The notes under the pieces: generated by a model
Databases searched by the model: none
Told to the model about the DNA's origin: nothing
Seen by the model: the letters and a program-made list of their open reading frames with translations, nothing else
Shown: in pieces, positions 17,456 to 26,666 of the stretch
How the letters are laid out: the number at the start of each line of letters is the position of its first letter
Position numbering within the stretch: the stretch's first letter is position 1
Position numbers and translations under genes: made by a program
Assembly: GCA_963780805.1 (NCBI GenBank)
Contig: CAWADP010000020.1
Coordinates: 1-64,000, forward strand
DNA from: JASHVB01 sp963780805
GTDB lineage: Bacteria; Pseudomonadota; Alphaproteobacteria; Acetobacterales; Acetobacteraceae
DNA length: 64,000 nt
Direction of reading: 5' to 3'

Positions 17456-18159
17456 TTCGTGCCGCCGCCATGCCGAGGTCACGCGCCCCGATCCCCCCGA
17501 AGCAATCCTGCCTTCTCCCGCCGGCCCGTGTAATGTGTCTCGGCGCAAAGAAAGTTTCTTCGCGGACCAGCAGCGGATAACGCGGATGCATGGGAGTCTG
17601 CCGCGGCAGCGGGGATGCTCACGACAGACCTCCAGCGAGGGGTCGCGCCCTTGCATACCGGCCAATGCCGGCCGCCAGCCCATCGGAGCCTGCCCCGGAC
17701 TACGATCCGCGGTGCATCTGCGTCCATCTGCTGCTGATCTGCGTTCAAATGCTTTCGTTGCCGCCAATCCCACCGCGCATGCGGCATAGCCCCATTGGCC
17801 GGAGACGCCGTACGCCGCACTCCGTCTCACCAGCGAAGGACTGGTCTCGCTAAAAACCAAACGAGACATCCATGAGAACTCGCCACAACCCCCGCCGGGC
17901 ACGCCGCCATTCGCCGCCGCGTCGCGCCATACGTTGGCGGCGCACAAGCGTCTCATCGAAATCGAATCGAGACATCCGTGAGACTCGCCGGGACAGCCGC
18001 GATTGCCGGATCGGCGGCCTGCGGGGGAACCCGGCAGGGTGCCCCTGCGCCCGCGACCCGTGCGTTGCGGCCGCTGCCATGCGGCCCGTGCCATAGCCCG
18101 CCACCCGCCGCTGCCGCATAATGCCGGCCCCGCAGCCTCGCCCGACCGGAGGGACGCCG
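17456..18159 (+). other. Non-coding stretch with degenerate dispersed repeat
   Basis: About 700 bases without a supportable gene. The first bases (ending in ATCCTGATTCGTGCC) are shared with the sequence just after the other paralogue. Around 17535-17590 and 17712-17770 are two inverted, degenerate copies of a repeat whose better copies lie at 25445-25640 (core: GATCAGCAGCAGATGGCGCA). From about 17845 to 17983 there are two imperfect 33-base direct repeats, each containing CGAGACATCC. ORFs here are products of the repeats. Confidence 0.5.
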
Positions 18160-18939
18160 ATGCCCGACTACCAGAACATCCTCGTCGAAACTCATGGCCG
18201 CGTCGGGCTGATCCGCCTCAACCGTCCGCAGGCGATGAACGCTCTGTGCGATGCGCTGATGACCGAACTGGGCGAGCAAATGCTGGCGTTCGACGGCGAT
18301 CCCGGCATCGGCGTCATCGTGCTGACCGGCAATGAGAAGGCCTTCGCTGCCGGCGCCGACATCAAGGAGATGCGCGACCGCACCCACCCCGAAGCCATCA
18401 TGCAGGACTTCATCGGAAGCCGGTGGGAAACCGTGCTGCGGGTGAAGAAGCCGGTGATCGCCGCGGTGGCTGGCTTCGCTCTCGGTGGCGGCTGCGAGCT
18501 GGCGATGATGTGCGATTTCATCCTCGCGGCCGACACTGCCAGGTTTGGCCAGCCGGAGATCAACCTGGGCATCTTCCCCGGTGCCGGCGGCACCCAGCGG
18601 CTAACTCGCGCGGTGGGCAAGTCCAAGGCCATGGACATGATCCTGACCGCGCGGATGATGGACGCGGCGGAGGCCGAGCGTTCCAGCTTGGTGTCGCGCG
18701 TCTTCCCGGCCGACCAGCTGCTGCCGGAAGCGCTGAAGATCGCCGAGCGCCTCGCCGCAATGTCCCCTGTCGCCCTGGCGCTCGCCAAGCAGGCGGTGAA
18801 CCGCGCCTTCGAGACCACCCTGGCCGAGGGCGTGCGTCACGAGCGTGCTCTCTTCATGCCCCTGTTCGGCACGCCCGACCAGAAGGAGGGCATGGCCGCC
18901 TTCGTGGAGAAGCGGAAGCCCGCCTTCCGGCAGGGGTAA
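18160..18939 (+). CDS. Enoyl-CoA hydratase
   Basis: A 259-residue crotonase-superfamily enzyme that hydrates trans-2-enoyl-CoA to 3-hydroxyacyl-CoA. Substrate and oxyanion-hole motifs are NRPQAMNALCDALM, AFAAGADIKEM and VAGFALGGGCELAMMCD; the two catalytic glutamates of true hydratases are present, in GGGCELA and in FGQPEINLGIFPGAGG. The C-terminal trimerisation helix region ends PDQKEGMAAFVEKRKPAF. Length and motifs match PaaF/Ech-type short-chain hydratases. The ATG at 18160 has GGAGGG eight to ten bases upstream and is preferred over an earlier in-frame ATG at 18121. Pathway unknown; no other beta-oxidation gene adjoins. Confidence 0.95.
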   Translation: MPDYQNILVETHGRVGLIRLNRPQAMNALCDALMTELGEQMLAFDGDPGIGVIVLTGNEKAFAAGADIKEMRDRTHPEAIMQDFIGSRWETVLRVKKPVIAAVAGFALGGGCELAMMCDFILAADTARFGQPEINLGIFPGAGGTQRLTRAVGKSKAMDMILTARMMDAAEAERSSLVSRVFPADQLLPEALKIAERLAAMSPVALALAKQAVNRAFETTLAEGVRHERALFMPLFGTPDQKEGMAAFVEKRKPAFRQG

Positions 18940-19099
18940 GGCTTTGCCACGCCGCCGCAACAACTTTGCAAGTTGTCGGCGCCGCGGGGCCACAGCGTTT
19001 GGATTCAAGCAGCGTTAACGCAAGGCGGCGCTATGTTGCGGCAGACAATGTCGCGCGTGCCTGTCGCGATGGTTCGAAGGATGGATTACGTCCCAACGC

Positions 19100-20290
19100 A
19101 TGACTGATTGCACTGACATGTGGGCAGCGGGTTGCACGCGGACAGTGGTCCCGCCGCCGCCGTGCAATCTGCGGCTGGTCAGCGGCAGCCGGCGCTGGGC
19201 CCGGGCGGTGCAAGCGGCGGCGGCCGAGCTCGGCGGCGTCGTTTCCCACTGCGACGCCAGAGATGCGGTAGTCCGCCTGGCGGGCGTCGCACCGCGCTAC
19301 TCGCACCTGCTGCTGCACCCCGACAGCGCCGACGGGTTGCTCGACGAGCTGATGAAGCTGACCGCCGGCGCGTGCGAGTCCGGCACCGAGGTCCTGTTGC
19401 TGGGCCGCACCCGGCCGCCGCCCCGCATCGGCGTGATTCCGGCCGCCGACCGCCACGCGGTGCGGCAGGCTTTGGCACCTGCCGCACCAGGACGCCCATG
19501 GGATGACAAGTCCATGCACCAGACCGAGCTGCACGAGGCGCTCTCCAGCGCAACGATCGAGCTCCGCTATCAGCCGATCGTCCGCATTGCGGACCGTCGA
19601 CCGGTGGCGCTGGAAGCGCTCGCCCGGCTCAACCACCCGATCCACGGCATGCTGCCTCCCAGCGCCTTCGTGCCGCAGCTCGAGGATGCCGGCCTTGCCG
19701 CGCATCTGACGGACGTCGTTGTCGGCCGCGCGCTGACCGACATGGCGAGTCCGCTGCTGCGCTCGCATGCCTTCGACATCAGCCTGAACTTTCCGCTGGA
19801 CGTGCTGCTGGTGCCGGAGGCGCTGCGGCGGCTGGATGCGCAGCGACGCGCGGCCGGGATCCCAGCCGAACGTGTGGTGATCGAGCTGACCGAGAGCAAG
19901 CCGGTCGAGGACCTGCCCCTGCTGGCCCATGTGCTGGAACGTCTGCGCGGCGACGGTTATCGCGTCTCGATCGACGACGTCAGCCCCAGCATGAACCGCA
20001 TCCCGGACCTGCTGGACCTGCCGTTCACCGGCGTGAAGCTGGACAAGGACGTGGTGCAGGCAGTGCACACCGCGCCGGCGATCCGGGCCTTCGCGCAGCG
20101 GATAATCGACCGGGCCCGCGCGCGGCAGTTGTCCGTGGTCGCCGAGGGCGTGGAGGACATCGCCACCTGGCAGCGCATGCACGCGCTGGGGGTGGACCTG
20201 GCACAGGGCTTCCTGGTGGCGCGCCCGCTGCCGCCGGCCGCGGTGCCGATCTGGCTGGAGGCATGGTGGAACCAACCGGCATTCGGGTGA
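19100..20290 (+). CDS. EAL-domain cyclic-di-GMP phosphodiesterase-like protein
   Basis: A 396-residue protein with an N-terminal region of about 140 residues without a recognised domain and a C-terminal EAL domain (about 145-390). EAL domains hydrolyse cyclic di-GMP to pGpG. Metal and catalytic residues are all visible: E172 in LEALARLN, N230 in SLNFPLD, E262 in VIELTES, D292-D293 in SIDDVSPS, K313 in VKLDKD, E349 in VAEGVED and Q369 in AQGF. The loop after the two aspartates, usually DDFGTG, is DDVSPS, which may reduce dimer-coupled activation. No transmembrane segment or GGDEF domain is seen, so it is cytosolic. Probably active, but the altered loop 6 leaves doubt. Confidence 0.9.
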   Translation: MTDCTDMWAAGCTRTVVPPPPCNLRLVSGSRRWARAVQAAAAELGGVVSHCDARDAVVRLAGVAPRYSHLLLHPDSADGLLDELMKLTAGACESGTEVLLLGRTRPPPRIGVIPAADRHAVRQALAPAAPGRPWDDKSMHQTELHEALSSATIELRYQPIVRIADRRPVALEALARLNHPIHGMLPPSAFVPQLEDAGLAAHLTDVVVGRALTDMASPLLRSHAFDISLNFPLDVLLVPEALRRLDAQRRAAGIPAERVVIELTESKPVEDLPLLAHVLERLRGDGYRVSIDDVSPSMNRIPDLLDLPFTGVKLDKDVVQAVHTAPAIRAFAQRIIDRARARQLSVVAEGVEDIATWQRMHALGVDLAQGFLVARPLPPAAVPIWLEAWWNQPAFG

Positions 20291-20356
20291 AATCAAGCGC
20301 CGGCCAGCCTGACTTTCCTTTGGGATACGCCCCCCTTTGGGATACGCCACGTCCGT

Positions 20357-20416
20357 CGTCATCCCGGCGAACCGCAGACCCATGTCGCTTGGGTCCCGGC
20401 GTTCGCCGGGATGACG
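20357..20416. repeat. REP-like palindrome
   Basis: Two 16-base arms, CGTCATCCCGGCGAAC and its exact reverse complement GTTCGCCGGGATGACG, separated by 28 bases. Such GTCATCCCGG...CCGGGATGAC palindromes are common dispersed elements in alphaproteobacteria. It lies just after the EAL gene and could also act as a transcript-end hairpin. Confidence 0.75.
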
Positions 20417-20419
20417 GTC

Positions 20420-20607
20420 GGGCCGCGCCAGGGGCGGCGCCGTGATCGGCCGATGGATCGGCATGCAGCACGCATCCTTGCTACCCCCCAGCCTATCGGG
20501 CCGCGCCGAGGGCGGCGCCGTGATCGGCCGATGGATCGGCATGCAGCACGCGTCTTTGCTATCCCCCAGCCTATCGGGCCGCGCCAGGGGCGGCGCCGTG
20601 GTCGGCC
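20420..20607. repeat. 78-bp tandem repeat, about 2.4 copies
   Basis: Units begin at 20420, 20498 and 20576 with GGGCCGCGCC; units 1 and 2 are each 78 bases and differ at only a few positions, while unit 3 stops after about 32 bases. Each full unit contains the self-complementary core CGGCCGATGGATCGGC. It ends just ahead of the glycosyltransferase start at 20635. Confidence 0.85.
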
Positions 20608-20634
20608 CATAGTCCCGCGGCGAGGTTGCCGGGC

Positions 20635-22108
20635 ATGACCGCAAGCCGCCGCGCCGCGCTACTGCTGGGACTGCTGGCGGCGCTTACCGCGATCCGGCTG
20701 ACGGTCGCGGCCGTCGCCCCACTGGCACCCGACGAGGCGTATTACTGGATCTTCTCCCGAGCGCTGGCATCAGGCTACCTGGACCATCCGCCGATGGTGG
20801 CGTTGTGGATCCGTGCCGGCACCGAGATCGCAGGGCAGGGGGTGCTGGGGGTCCGCTTGCTTGGGCCGCTGGCGGGCGCCTTGGGCACCATCCTGCTGTA
20901 CGACGCCGCGGAATGCCTCTGGCCCGGCCGCCAGGCCGGCGCCATGGCGGCGATCTTTCTCAACGGCACGCTATTGTTCGGCGTCGGCAGCGTCATCATG
21001 ACGCCCGACACCCCGCTGCTGTTCTTTTGGAGCGCGTGCCTGTGGGCGTTGGCACGGCTGCTGCGCGGCGGCCATCCCGCGTGGTGGCTGGTGATCGGCC
21101 TGGTCTCTGGCCTCGACCTGGTGAGCAAATACACCGCGCTGCTGCTGTGGGTGGGCATCGGGTTGTGGCTGCTGGCGGTCCCGTCGCTGCGGCGCTGGTG
21201 GCGCTCGCCGATGCTGTGGGCCGGCGCGCTGCTGGGCGCGCTGGTGTTCCTGCCGGTGTTGCTGTGGAACGCATGGCACTACTGGGCCAGCTTCGCGCGC
21301 CAGGGCGGCCGTGTGGAGGCCTGGCAGCCGGCGCGCGCCGCGCAGTTCCTGGGCGAGCTGATCGGCGGCCAGTTCGGCCTCGCCACCCCGCTGCTATTCA
21401 TCCTGTCCTGCGCCGGCATCGCCCGGGCAATGCGCCGCGCCTGGCGCGACCACGACCCCGGTGCCACTCTGCTGTGCGCCCTGACGCTGCCAGGCGCGGC
21501 CGTGTTCCTGCAGCACGCGATGGGCGACCGGGTGGAGGGCAACTGGCCGGCCATCCTCTACCCCGGCGCCGCGGTCGCCGCCGCAAGCCTGGATGGCCGG
21601 GCCTGGCGGCGGCTGCGTTGGCCCGCGGTGGCGCTGGGGCTGGCCATCACCCTTCTGGTTTACGTGCAGGCGGCTAGCCTCGCCTTGCCGCTGCCGGCGC
21701 GGACCGACCCGATCGCGCTGCAGCTCGCCGGGTGGGACGGATTGGCCCGCTCCGTCGATGCGGCGCGGCAACAACAAGGGGTTGGATGCGTCGCCTCGGA
21801 CGAGTACCGGCGTCGCGGCGGAACTGGCGCGAGCGCTGCCGGCGGATGTGGTCACGCTCGGGGTGGGACCGCGTTGGCGCTTGTTCACCCTGCCGCCGCC
21901 CGCACCGGGCGATATGACCTGCGTCCTGGTACGCCGGCCAGGCGGTGCGGCGCCGGCCGGCTGGCGCGAGGCGGACCCGATTGGCCCTGTGGCGCGCACC
22001 AGCCGAGGCCGCACGCTGCAACGCTTCGCCCTTTGGCGAGTGGCGGGAGCGCTGCCGTCATTGTCGGCCGCGGTGTTGCCGCGGCCGTCGACCAGCCAAC
22101 TTCGCTGA
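20635..22108 (+). CDS. GT39/ArnT-like membrane glycosyltransferase, with an apparent +1 frameshift
   Basis: A polytopic membrane protein of about 490 residues of the dolichyl/undecaprenyl-phosphate sugar transferase type (GT-C fold, PMT/ArnT-like). The first periplasmic loop has the catalytic acidic motif APDEAYYWIFSRALASGYLD followed by HPPM, and many hydrophobic helices follow (ALVFLPVLLWNAWHYW, LALPGAAVFLQHA). These enzymes move a sugar from a lipid carrier to lipid A, glycans or proteins. The frame changes near residue 391: TAC at 21805-21807 is followed by CGG, and removing one C at 21807-21808 gives SDEYGVAAELARALPADVVT and a normal end at 22108. In the uncorrected frame the tail is an Arg/Gly-rich nonsense run. 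Start ATG 20635 has GAGG nine bases upstream. Confidence 0.82.
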
Positions 22109-22715
22109 ACTGCAACGCCGCCGGTTGATGCTTGCTGCTCACGCGCCGGTGAGTTGTTTCTTGCGGCTCGATCTGTCACTTGCCGGTTCATGGTTTGCAA
22201 GTGAGCGTGGCAGGAGCCGTCGATCCTACCCCAGGCCTCAGCACAACCGACCAGATCGGCGGGGCGGAACGCCGGGTTCGCGACAATGAAGCCAGGGTCG
22301 CCCGCCAGGCGGCGCTGGCGGTATTCCTGGCGCAAAACGGCCGCATTACAGCGGCGAAAATTGCCGCGGGGCTGTTGGAGGTTTTTGAGCATAGCCTGCA
22401 GCTCTCTCGCGAGCGTCTTGCGATCGAGATAAAGCTGAGCGATATGGCGCGCACGCAGCGCGATCGGCAAAAAGAGCCCCCGCGAAGCATCGGGCCGTTC
22501 AGCATGGAAGCAGTGTGCCGAGGCTGCGACACCTGCGGCGGAAATTGACACCAGGCTTCGCACGTTGGTTGTTTTGGCGCCGCGACTGGAACTGCAACTA
22601 TTTTTTGACCGGAGCCATGGTTATCGTGCCGTAGGCCGCACGACGGCGGGGCCGCCGGCATCCCGCCTCCAGCGATCGACCGGATCTCTGGCGTGGCCCG
22701 AAAGGACGCTACCCC
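22109..22715 (+). other. Intergenic stretch; one weak ORF
   Basis: About 600 bases between the glycosyltransferase and the SPFH gene. A plus-strand ORF (22180-22548) reads partly like a protein (a helical stretch with LAVFLAQNGRITAAKIAAG), but it has no ribosome site and no recognised domain, and opposite-strand frames are open too. It may be the remains of a gene. The SPFH promoter presumably lies at the right end. Confidence 0.4.
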
Positions 22716-24852
22716 ATGGTCCCCCTCGTGTTGCAGGCCGTCGCCGCCGCGCCGTGGCTCGATGCACTTGTCGTCGCATTGCTCGTCGTGGTCGTGATTG
22801 GGATGAAGTCGCTCTGGGTGATCGGCCCCACCCAGGTCGGCCTCGTCCGCAAGCGCGTCAGTCGGAAACGGGTCGACAGCGGCAGCCCAGTCGCCCTCGA
22901 CGGCGCAGCCGGCTACCAAGCCGACCTGCTGGCGGCGGGCCTCCGCTTTAAGCTCTGGCCCTGGTACACGGTGACGCGGCATCCTTTCGTGCAGATTCCC
23001 GCCGGGCAAATCGGCGTCGTCATTGCCCAGGTCGGCAAGCCGCTGCCGATTGGCGCCAAGTCGGCCATCTACAAGCCGGAGTTCGGCAGCTTCCAGGACA
23101 TCCGCGCCTTCATGACCAATGGCGGTGAGAAAGGCGTGCAGCGCACGGTGCTGCCGCCGGGCACCGTGGCGGCGATCCATCCGGTCGGCTTCCTGGTGGT
23201 GGCGTTCAACACCGTCTATGGCGTGCCGGTGGCCGACGAATATGTGCGGCTGTTGCGCGGGTCCGCTGGCGGGCTGACGCACGCGACGTTCGGCCTGTCG
23301 GACGAGCAGATGGAAGTTGTCCGCATCCAGCCGCACGCCACCTCGGACGGCAGGCTGGTCGACATGGTCGGCATCGTTACGACGCTGGAAGGCTCGCCGT
23401 CGCCCAAAGGTGCCATCGCCAACCGGCTGGGAGACTTCGACGACATCGCGACGCTCGAGGCAAACCCGGCCGCCCGCAACAGCGACCTGGTCGAGGCGAT
23501 CCTCAACAGCAAGAACGACAGCCACAACAACTACCAGGACTTCCAGTCGTTCCTCGATTCCGGCGGCCGCATCGGCCTGCAGCATGATCCCTTGCTCTAT
23601 GGCGCCTACAACCTCAACCCGTTCCTGGTGTCGGTCGAAATGGTGCCCATGCTGGTGGTGAACCAGGGCCAGGTCGCGGTGGTGAAGGCCTTCGTCGGCC
23701 TGGCGACCGAAGACACCTCCGGCGAGGACTTCAAGTTCGGCTCGCTGGTGCGGCCCGGGCATCGCGGGCATCTGGGAAGAACCGCTGCGCACCGGCAAAT
23801 ACGCGATCAACCCGCGCGTCTATGCCGTGGAGATCGTGCCGACCTTCATCCTGACCCTCAACTGGGCGGATGTGACGTCGACCGCGCACAGCCTGGACAA
23901 GGACCTCTCGCCGATCGAGGCGAAGTCGATGGAAGGCTTCGTGTTCATGATCGATCTGCAGGTGCAGATCCACGTGCCGGACAGCGACGCGCCGCAGGTG
24001 ATCTCGACCGTCGGGACGATGGCGAACCTGGTGAACGAGGTGCTGCAGGCCGCGGTGGGCAACCACTTCCGCGACAAGCTGCAGGGCATGCCGGCGATCG
24101 ATTTCATCCAGAAGCGCGCCGACGTCCAGGCGCAGGCGCAGGAGCACATCACCGAGCGCCTGCGGGTCTATAGGATCGAGACGCGCGGCGTGTACATCCA
24201 GGACGTGGTGTTTCCGGCGCAGTTGGTCCAGGTGCTGACGGCGCGGGAGATCGCGAACCAGCAGAAGGCGACCTACGACGCCGAGCGCACCGCGCAGGAT
24301 CAGCGGCTGCTGCTGGAAGCGTCGCGTGGCCGGGCGGATCAGCAGGCCTCGCTCGCGCAATCGATGATCGGCGTCGATATTGCGCGCAACAAGGCAGCCG
24401 CCGTGCAGGCGGAAGCTGACGGCGAAGCCTATCGATTGACCAAGGTCGGCGAGGCGAGCGCGGTGCAGACACGGGCAGAAGGTCTTGCGGTCGCCGCGGG
24501 ACTGGAGGCGCAGCAGCACGCGGTCGGCGCCGGACCCGCGGCGCTGATCAACGTCGCCAGGGCGCTGGCCGGGGGCAAACAGCGATTCATGCCGGAGAAC
24601 CTGGCGATCACCGGCGGCGGTGGGGGCGCGGGTGGGGGCGATGGTATCGGCATCGCCCCGCTGGTGCCCCAGTTGATGCGGTTCCTCCAGAGTTGGGACA
24701 AGGGCTCCGGGCCGGCCGCCGGCGGGGGCGACACCGATTCGCCGAATGCGCCGGCGCCGCCAGAGCAGGCGGTTGGTGGGGAACCAGCGGCAGCACCAAT
24801 GCAATGGGGGATCACGCCCATCGTCACGCAGCCGGACGGTCTCGCGCGCTGA
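22716..24852 (+). CDS. SPFH/Band 7 (flotillin-like) membrane protein, with an apparent +1 frameshift
   Basis: About 710 residues when repaired. An N-terminal transmembrane helix (LVVALLVVVVIGM, residues about 19-31) is followed by an SPFH domain opening IGPTQVGLVRKRVS. A long helical region contains ANQQKATYDAERTAQDQRLL and repeated Ala/Glu/Gln-rich coiled-coil sequence (residues about 500-620), as in flotillins, and a Gly-rich C-terminus (GGGGGAGGGDG) follows. Flotillin-like proteins organise membrane microdomains. The reading frame changes at a GGG run (23757-23759): deleting one G joins GSLVRPG to IAGIWEEPLRTGKYAINPRV. The first frame would otherwise run on to 24173 as nonsense. The gene stands alone, with repeats after it. 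Confidence 0.82.
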
Positions 24853-25743
24853 CGTATCGCGGCGGGGCCTTGCTCGGTCGTGGCAGGGCCTGGCCCGGCA
24901 ATCGGCCGGTACAGTTGCGCGCGCGGCTGGGCGCAGGCGTGTCGCGGGGCCCCGCTCGGGGGTGGCTGGGCCCGGCCCGGCAATCGGCCGGTGCGGTTGG
25001 GCGCGAGCGCCTCGACCGAGACGGATGGCGTTCGGGAAGGGTCCGCCGATCTGTTGCGGGATGGGATGAGAGCTGGCGTGGTTAGCGTGTCTCACCGGCG
25101 TCTCGTTTCGTTTCCTGTGAGATAATCGCGCGGCTGGTGCGACGCGCTTGGTCGGCGGTGGCTGGTGATAGTCTGGTGCATAGGGTCTTGGTTGCGGATT
25201 TTTGCTGCGTCGCGCCGGGACGCCGGCAGGGCGAAGGATCGGCCGCCGTTCTGGCGCATGAGGTTCTGGTCGCGGAATTTCGCGCAGCGCGGCCGAGCTG
25301 TGCGCCGGGGGCAGAGAGGACCTTCTGGTGCGTTGGGTTTTGCCACGGCGCTTGCCGGTGCGGACACTCGGCAGCCTGGTCGCTCCGCTGGCCATGAGGG
25401 AACGGGTGCGGACGGTCATCGCCGGCGGCACGGTGTGGCCGGTGGCAAAGCAAGCAAGGTCTCACGCAGATCAGCAGCAGATGGCGCAGATGCACGCCGA
25501 TGGGACAGTGGATGGCATGAAGTTGGTTGCGCCATGCTCAAGGCGAGATTCGGCAAGCCTCGCTGCTGGGCCGACCTGGTCCCATCCGCGTGCATCTGCG
25601 CCATCTGCTGCTGATCTGCGTGAGACCTTGCTTGCTTTGCTGCCTGCCGCACCGGACGGCGGGGGTGAGGGCACCCCGCGGAACACGAAAGCCCCGCATG
25701 GCTTGATTGCCGGGCTTGGCGAGGCATGTTCGACCGGCACGAA
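24853..25743. other. Repeat-rich non-coding region
   Basis: About 890 bases without a supportable gene. At 24860-25015 two imperfect direct copies share GGCCCGGCAATCGGCCGGT. From 25445 to 25640 lies a near-perfect long inverted repeat, listed separately. The many ORFs here are Arg/Ala-rich products of the repeats on both strands and are not annotated. Confidence 0.6.
25445..25640. repeat. Long inverted repeat, 62-base arms
   Basis: Left arm 25445-25506 and right arm 25579-25640 are reverse complements with one mismatch (GCACGCCG against GCACGCGG), separated by 72 bases. Each arm contains GATCAGCAGCAGATGGCGCA. More diverged copies of this arm, also inverted, lie near 17535-17590 and 17712-17770, after the other paralogue gene. 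It is too long for a simple terminator and looks like a dispersed element. Confidence 0.88.
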
Positions 25744-26406
25744 TCAGGATGGCGGAGCCAGCCATGCTCTGGCCCCGTGCGGCAGGCGTGACAGATTTGG
25801 CAGCCCCGCGGCACGGGGCGGGCCAGTCGGCGGACCTGTGGCGGCGCGCGCCAGCACCGGCCGCAGGGGCGCAGGCGACACGGCAGGCCCCACGTCGGCG
25901 GGCACGGCTCGCGGCGCCGGTGGTGGCTCGTCCATGGTGAGATACCGGGCGAGCGGCGCCGCGGCCGTCGGCGTTGTCGCGGCGTCAGGTTCGACAACGG
26001 CAGGGACGATCCAGTGCGTTTCCAGGCAGGGGCGTGGATGCTTGCGGCCGTCCACGCCCCTCAGGCTGCCGCCGAAGGCGAGGATCGAGCGGCGCAGGTA
26101 CGGCCAGTCGTGGTGCCCCGGGCCGAAGCCGCAATAGCGGCACATGTGGGCCATCGCATGGCCGATCGGGCCCCGGACCGAGGCGGCGAGTTCCTGGGTG
26201 GAACCGGGCACACAGTCCGGCAGGCTGACCCACCACGAGGGCAGCAGCCGGGCGCGCGGGGGGAACCACTGGCGTAGCATGCGGCGGATGAACAGGGTCA
26301 GGAACTCGAGGAAAACCGCCGGCAGACGTTCGGACGCGACTTGGCCGGCCCGATTTGCATCGGGGGAACAGGCTTCGGCGACGGCGGTGTTCCGGTCTCG
26401 CGTCAT
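25744..26406 (-). CDS. Unknown protein, paralogue of 16801-17455
   Basis: A 220-residue protein that I do not recognise by name. It starts MTRDRNTAVAEACSPDANRA, has a hydrophobic, arginine-flanked stretch FLEFLTLFIRRMLRQWF (residues about 33-49), then ELAASVRG, MAHMCRYCGFGPGHHDWPYL and RRSILAFGGSLRG, and a Pro/Ala-rich tail ending WLAPPS. The GFGPGHxDxP and AFxGSxxG motifs are shared with the plus-strand copy at 16801-17455, as are the promoter and the bases after the stop. The conserved core has Cys and His residues that could bind a metal, but this is speculation. Expressed from its own promoter; no operon partners. I believe such proteins are multi-copy in related bacteria, but could not check. 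Confidence 0.66.
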   Translation of the reverse strand: MTRDRNTAVAEACSPDANRAGQVASERLPAVFLEFLTLFIRRMLRQWFPPRARLLPSWWVSLPDCVPGSTQELAASVRGPIGHAMAHMCRYCGFGPGHHDWPYLRRSILAFGGSLRGVDGRKHPRPCLETHWIVPAVVEPDAATTPTAAAPLARYLTMDEPPPAPRAVPADVGPAVSPAPLRPVLARAATGPPTGPPRAAGLPNLSRLPHGARAWLAPPS

Positions 26407-26456
26407 ACAGGCATACGGGTCTCGCTGGAGGGGTGTGCAGGTCGCACGGTTCGTGC

Positions 26457-26485
26457 AGGATAGAACGACGGAATGGGCCTGTCAA
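26457..26485 (-). promoter_or_regulatory. Sigma70-type promoter of the second unknown paralogue
   Basis: On the minus strand TTGACA (26485-26480) and TATCCT (26462-26457) are separated by 17 bases, close to consensus. The gene starts at 26406. The matching element before the first paralogue (16737-16766) makes this a conserved unit. Confidence 0.68.
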
Positions 26486-26666
26486 GCAATAACTTTCCTA
26501 CCAAAGGATTAATGTCTACAAGAACTCAGGCGCACACCGTGGCAGGGGTGCCTGCGGGCGCTGACGGCGTCTCCGAGCCGCCAGTCGTTCTGCACAAAGG
26601 TATTGGTCGATTGTGGCAGCGATTGTGGGCTCTCAGGGCTCCACGCCGCCCAGTCGTCGCCTATCG

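Noticed and set aside
17580..18120. ORFs reading like repeated Arg/Ala/Asp-rich proteins
   Set aside because: They are translations of the dispersed repeat also present at 25.4-25.6 kb, not genes.
20420..20607. A CRISPR array
   Set aside because: Units are contiguous 78-base copies with no distinct spacers, so it is a tandem repeat.
22180..22548. A 122-residue ORF between the glycosyltransferase and SPFH genes
   Set aside because: Partly protein-like, but no start signal or domain, and opposite frames are also open; left as unassigned.
16801..25743. A complete composite transposon bracketed by the two paralogues
   Set aside because: No transposase, terminal inverted repeats or target duplications were seen; the paralogues do not resemble transposases. 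Kept only as an inverted pair.
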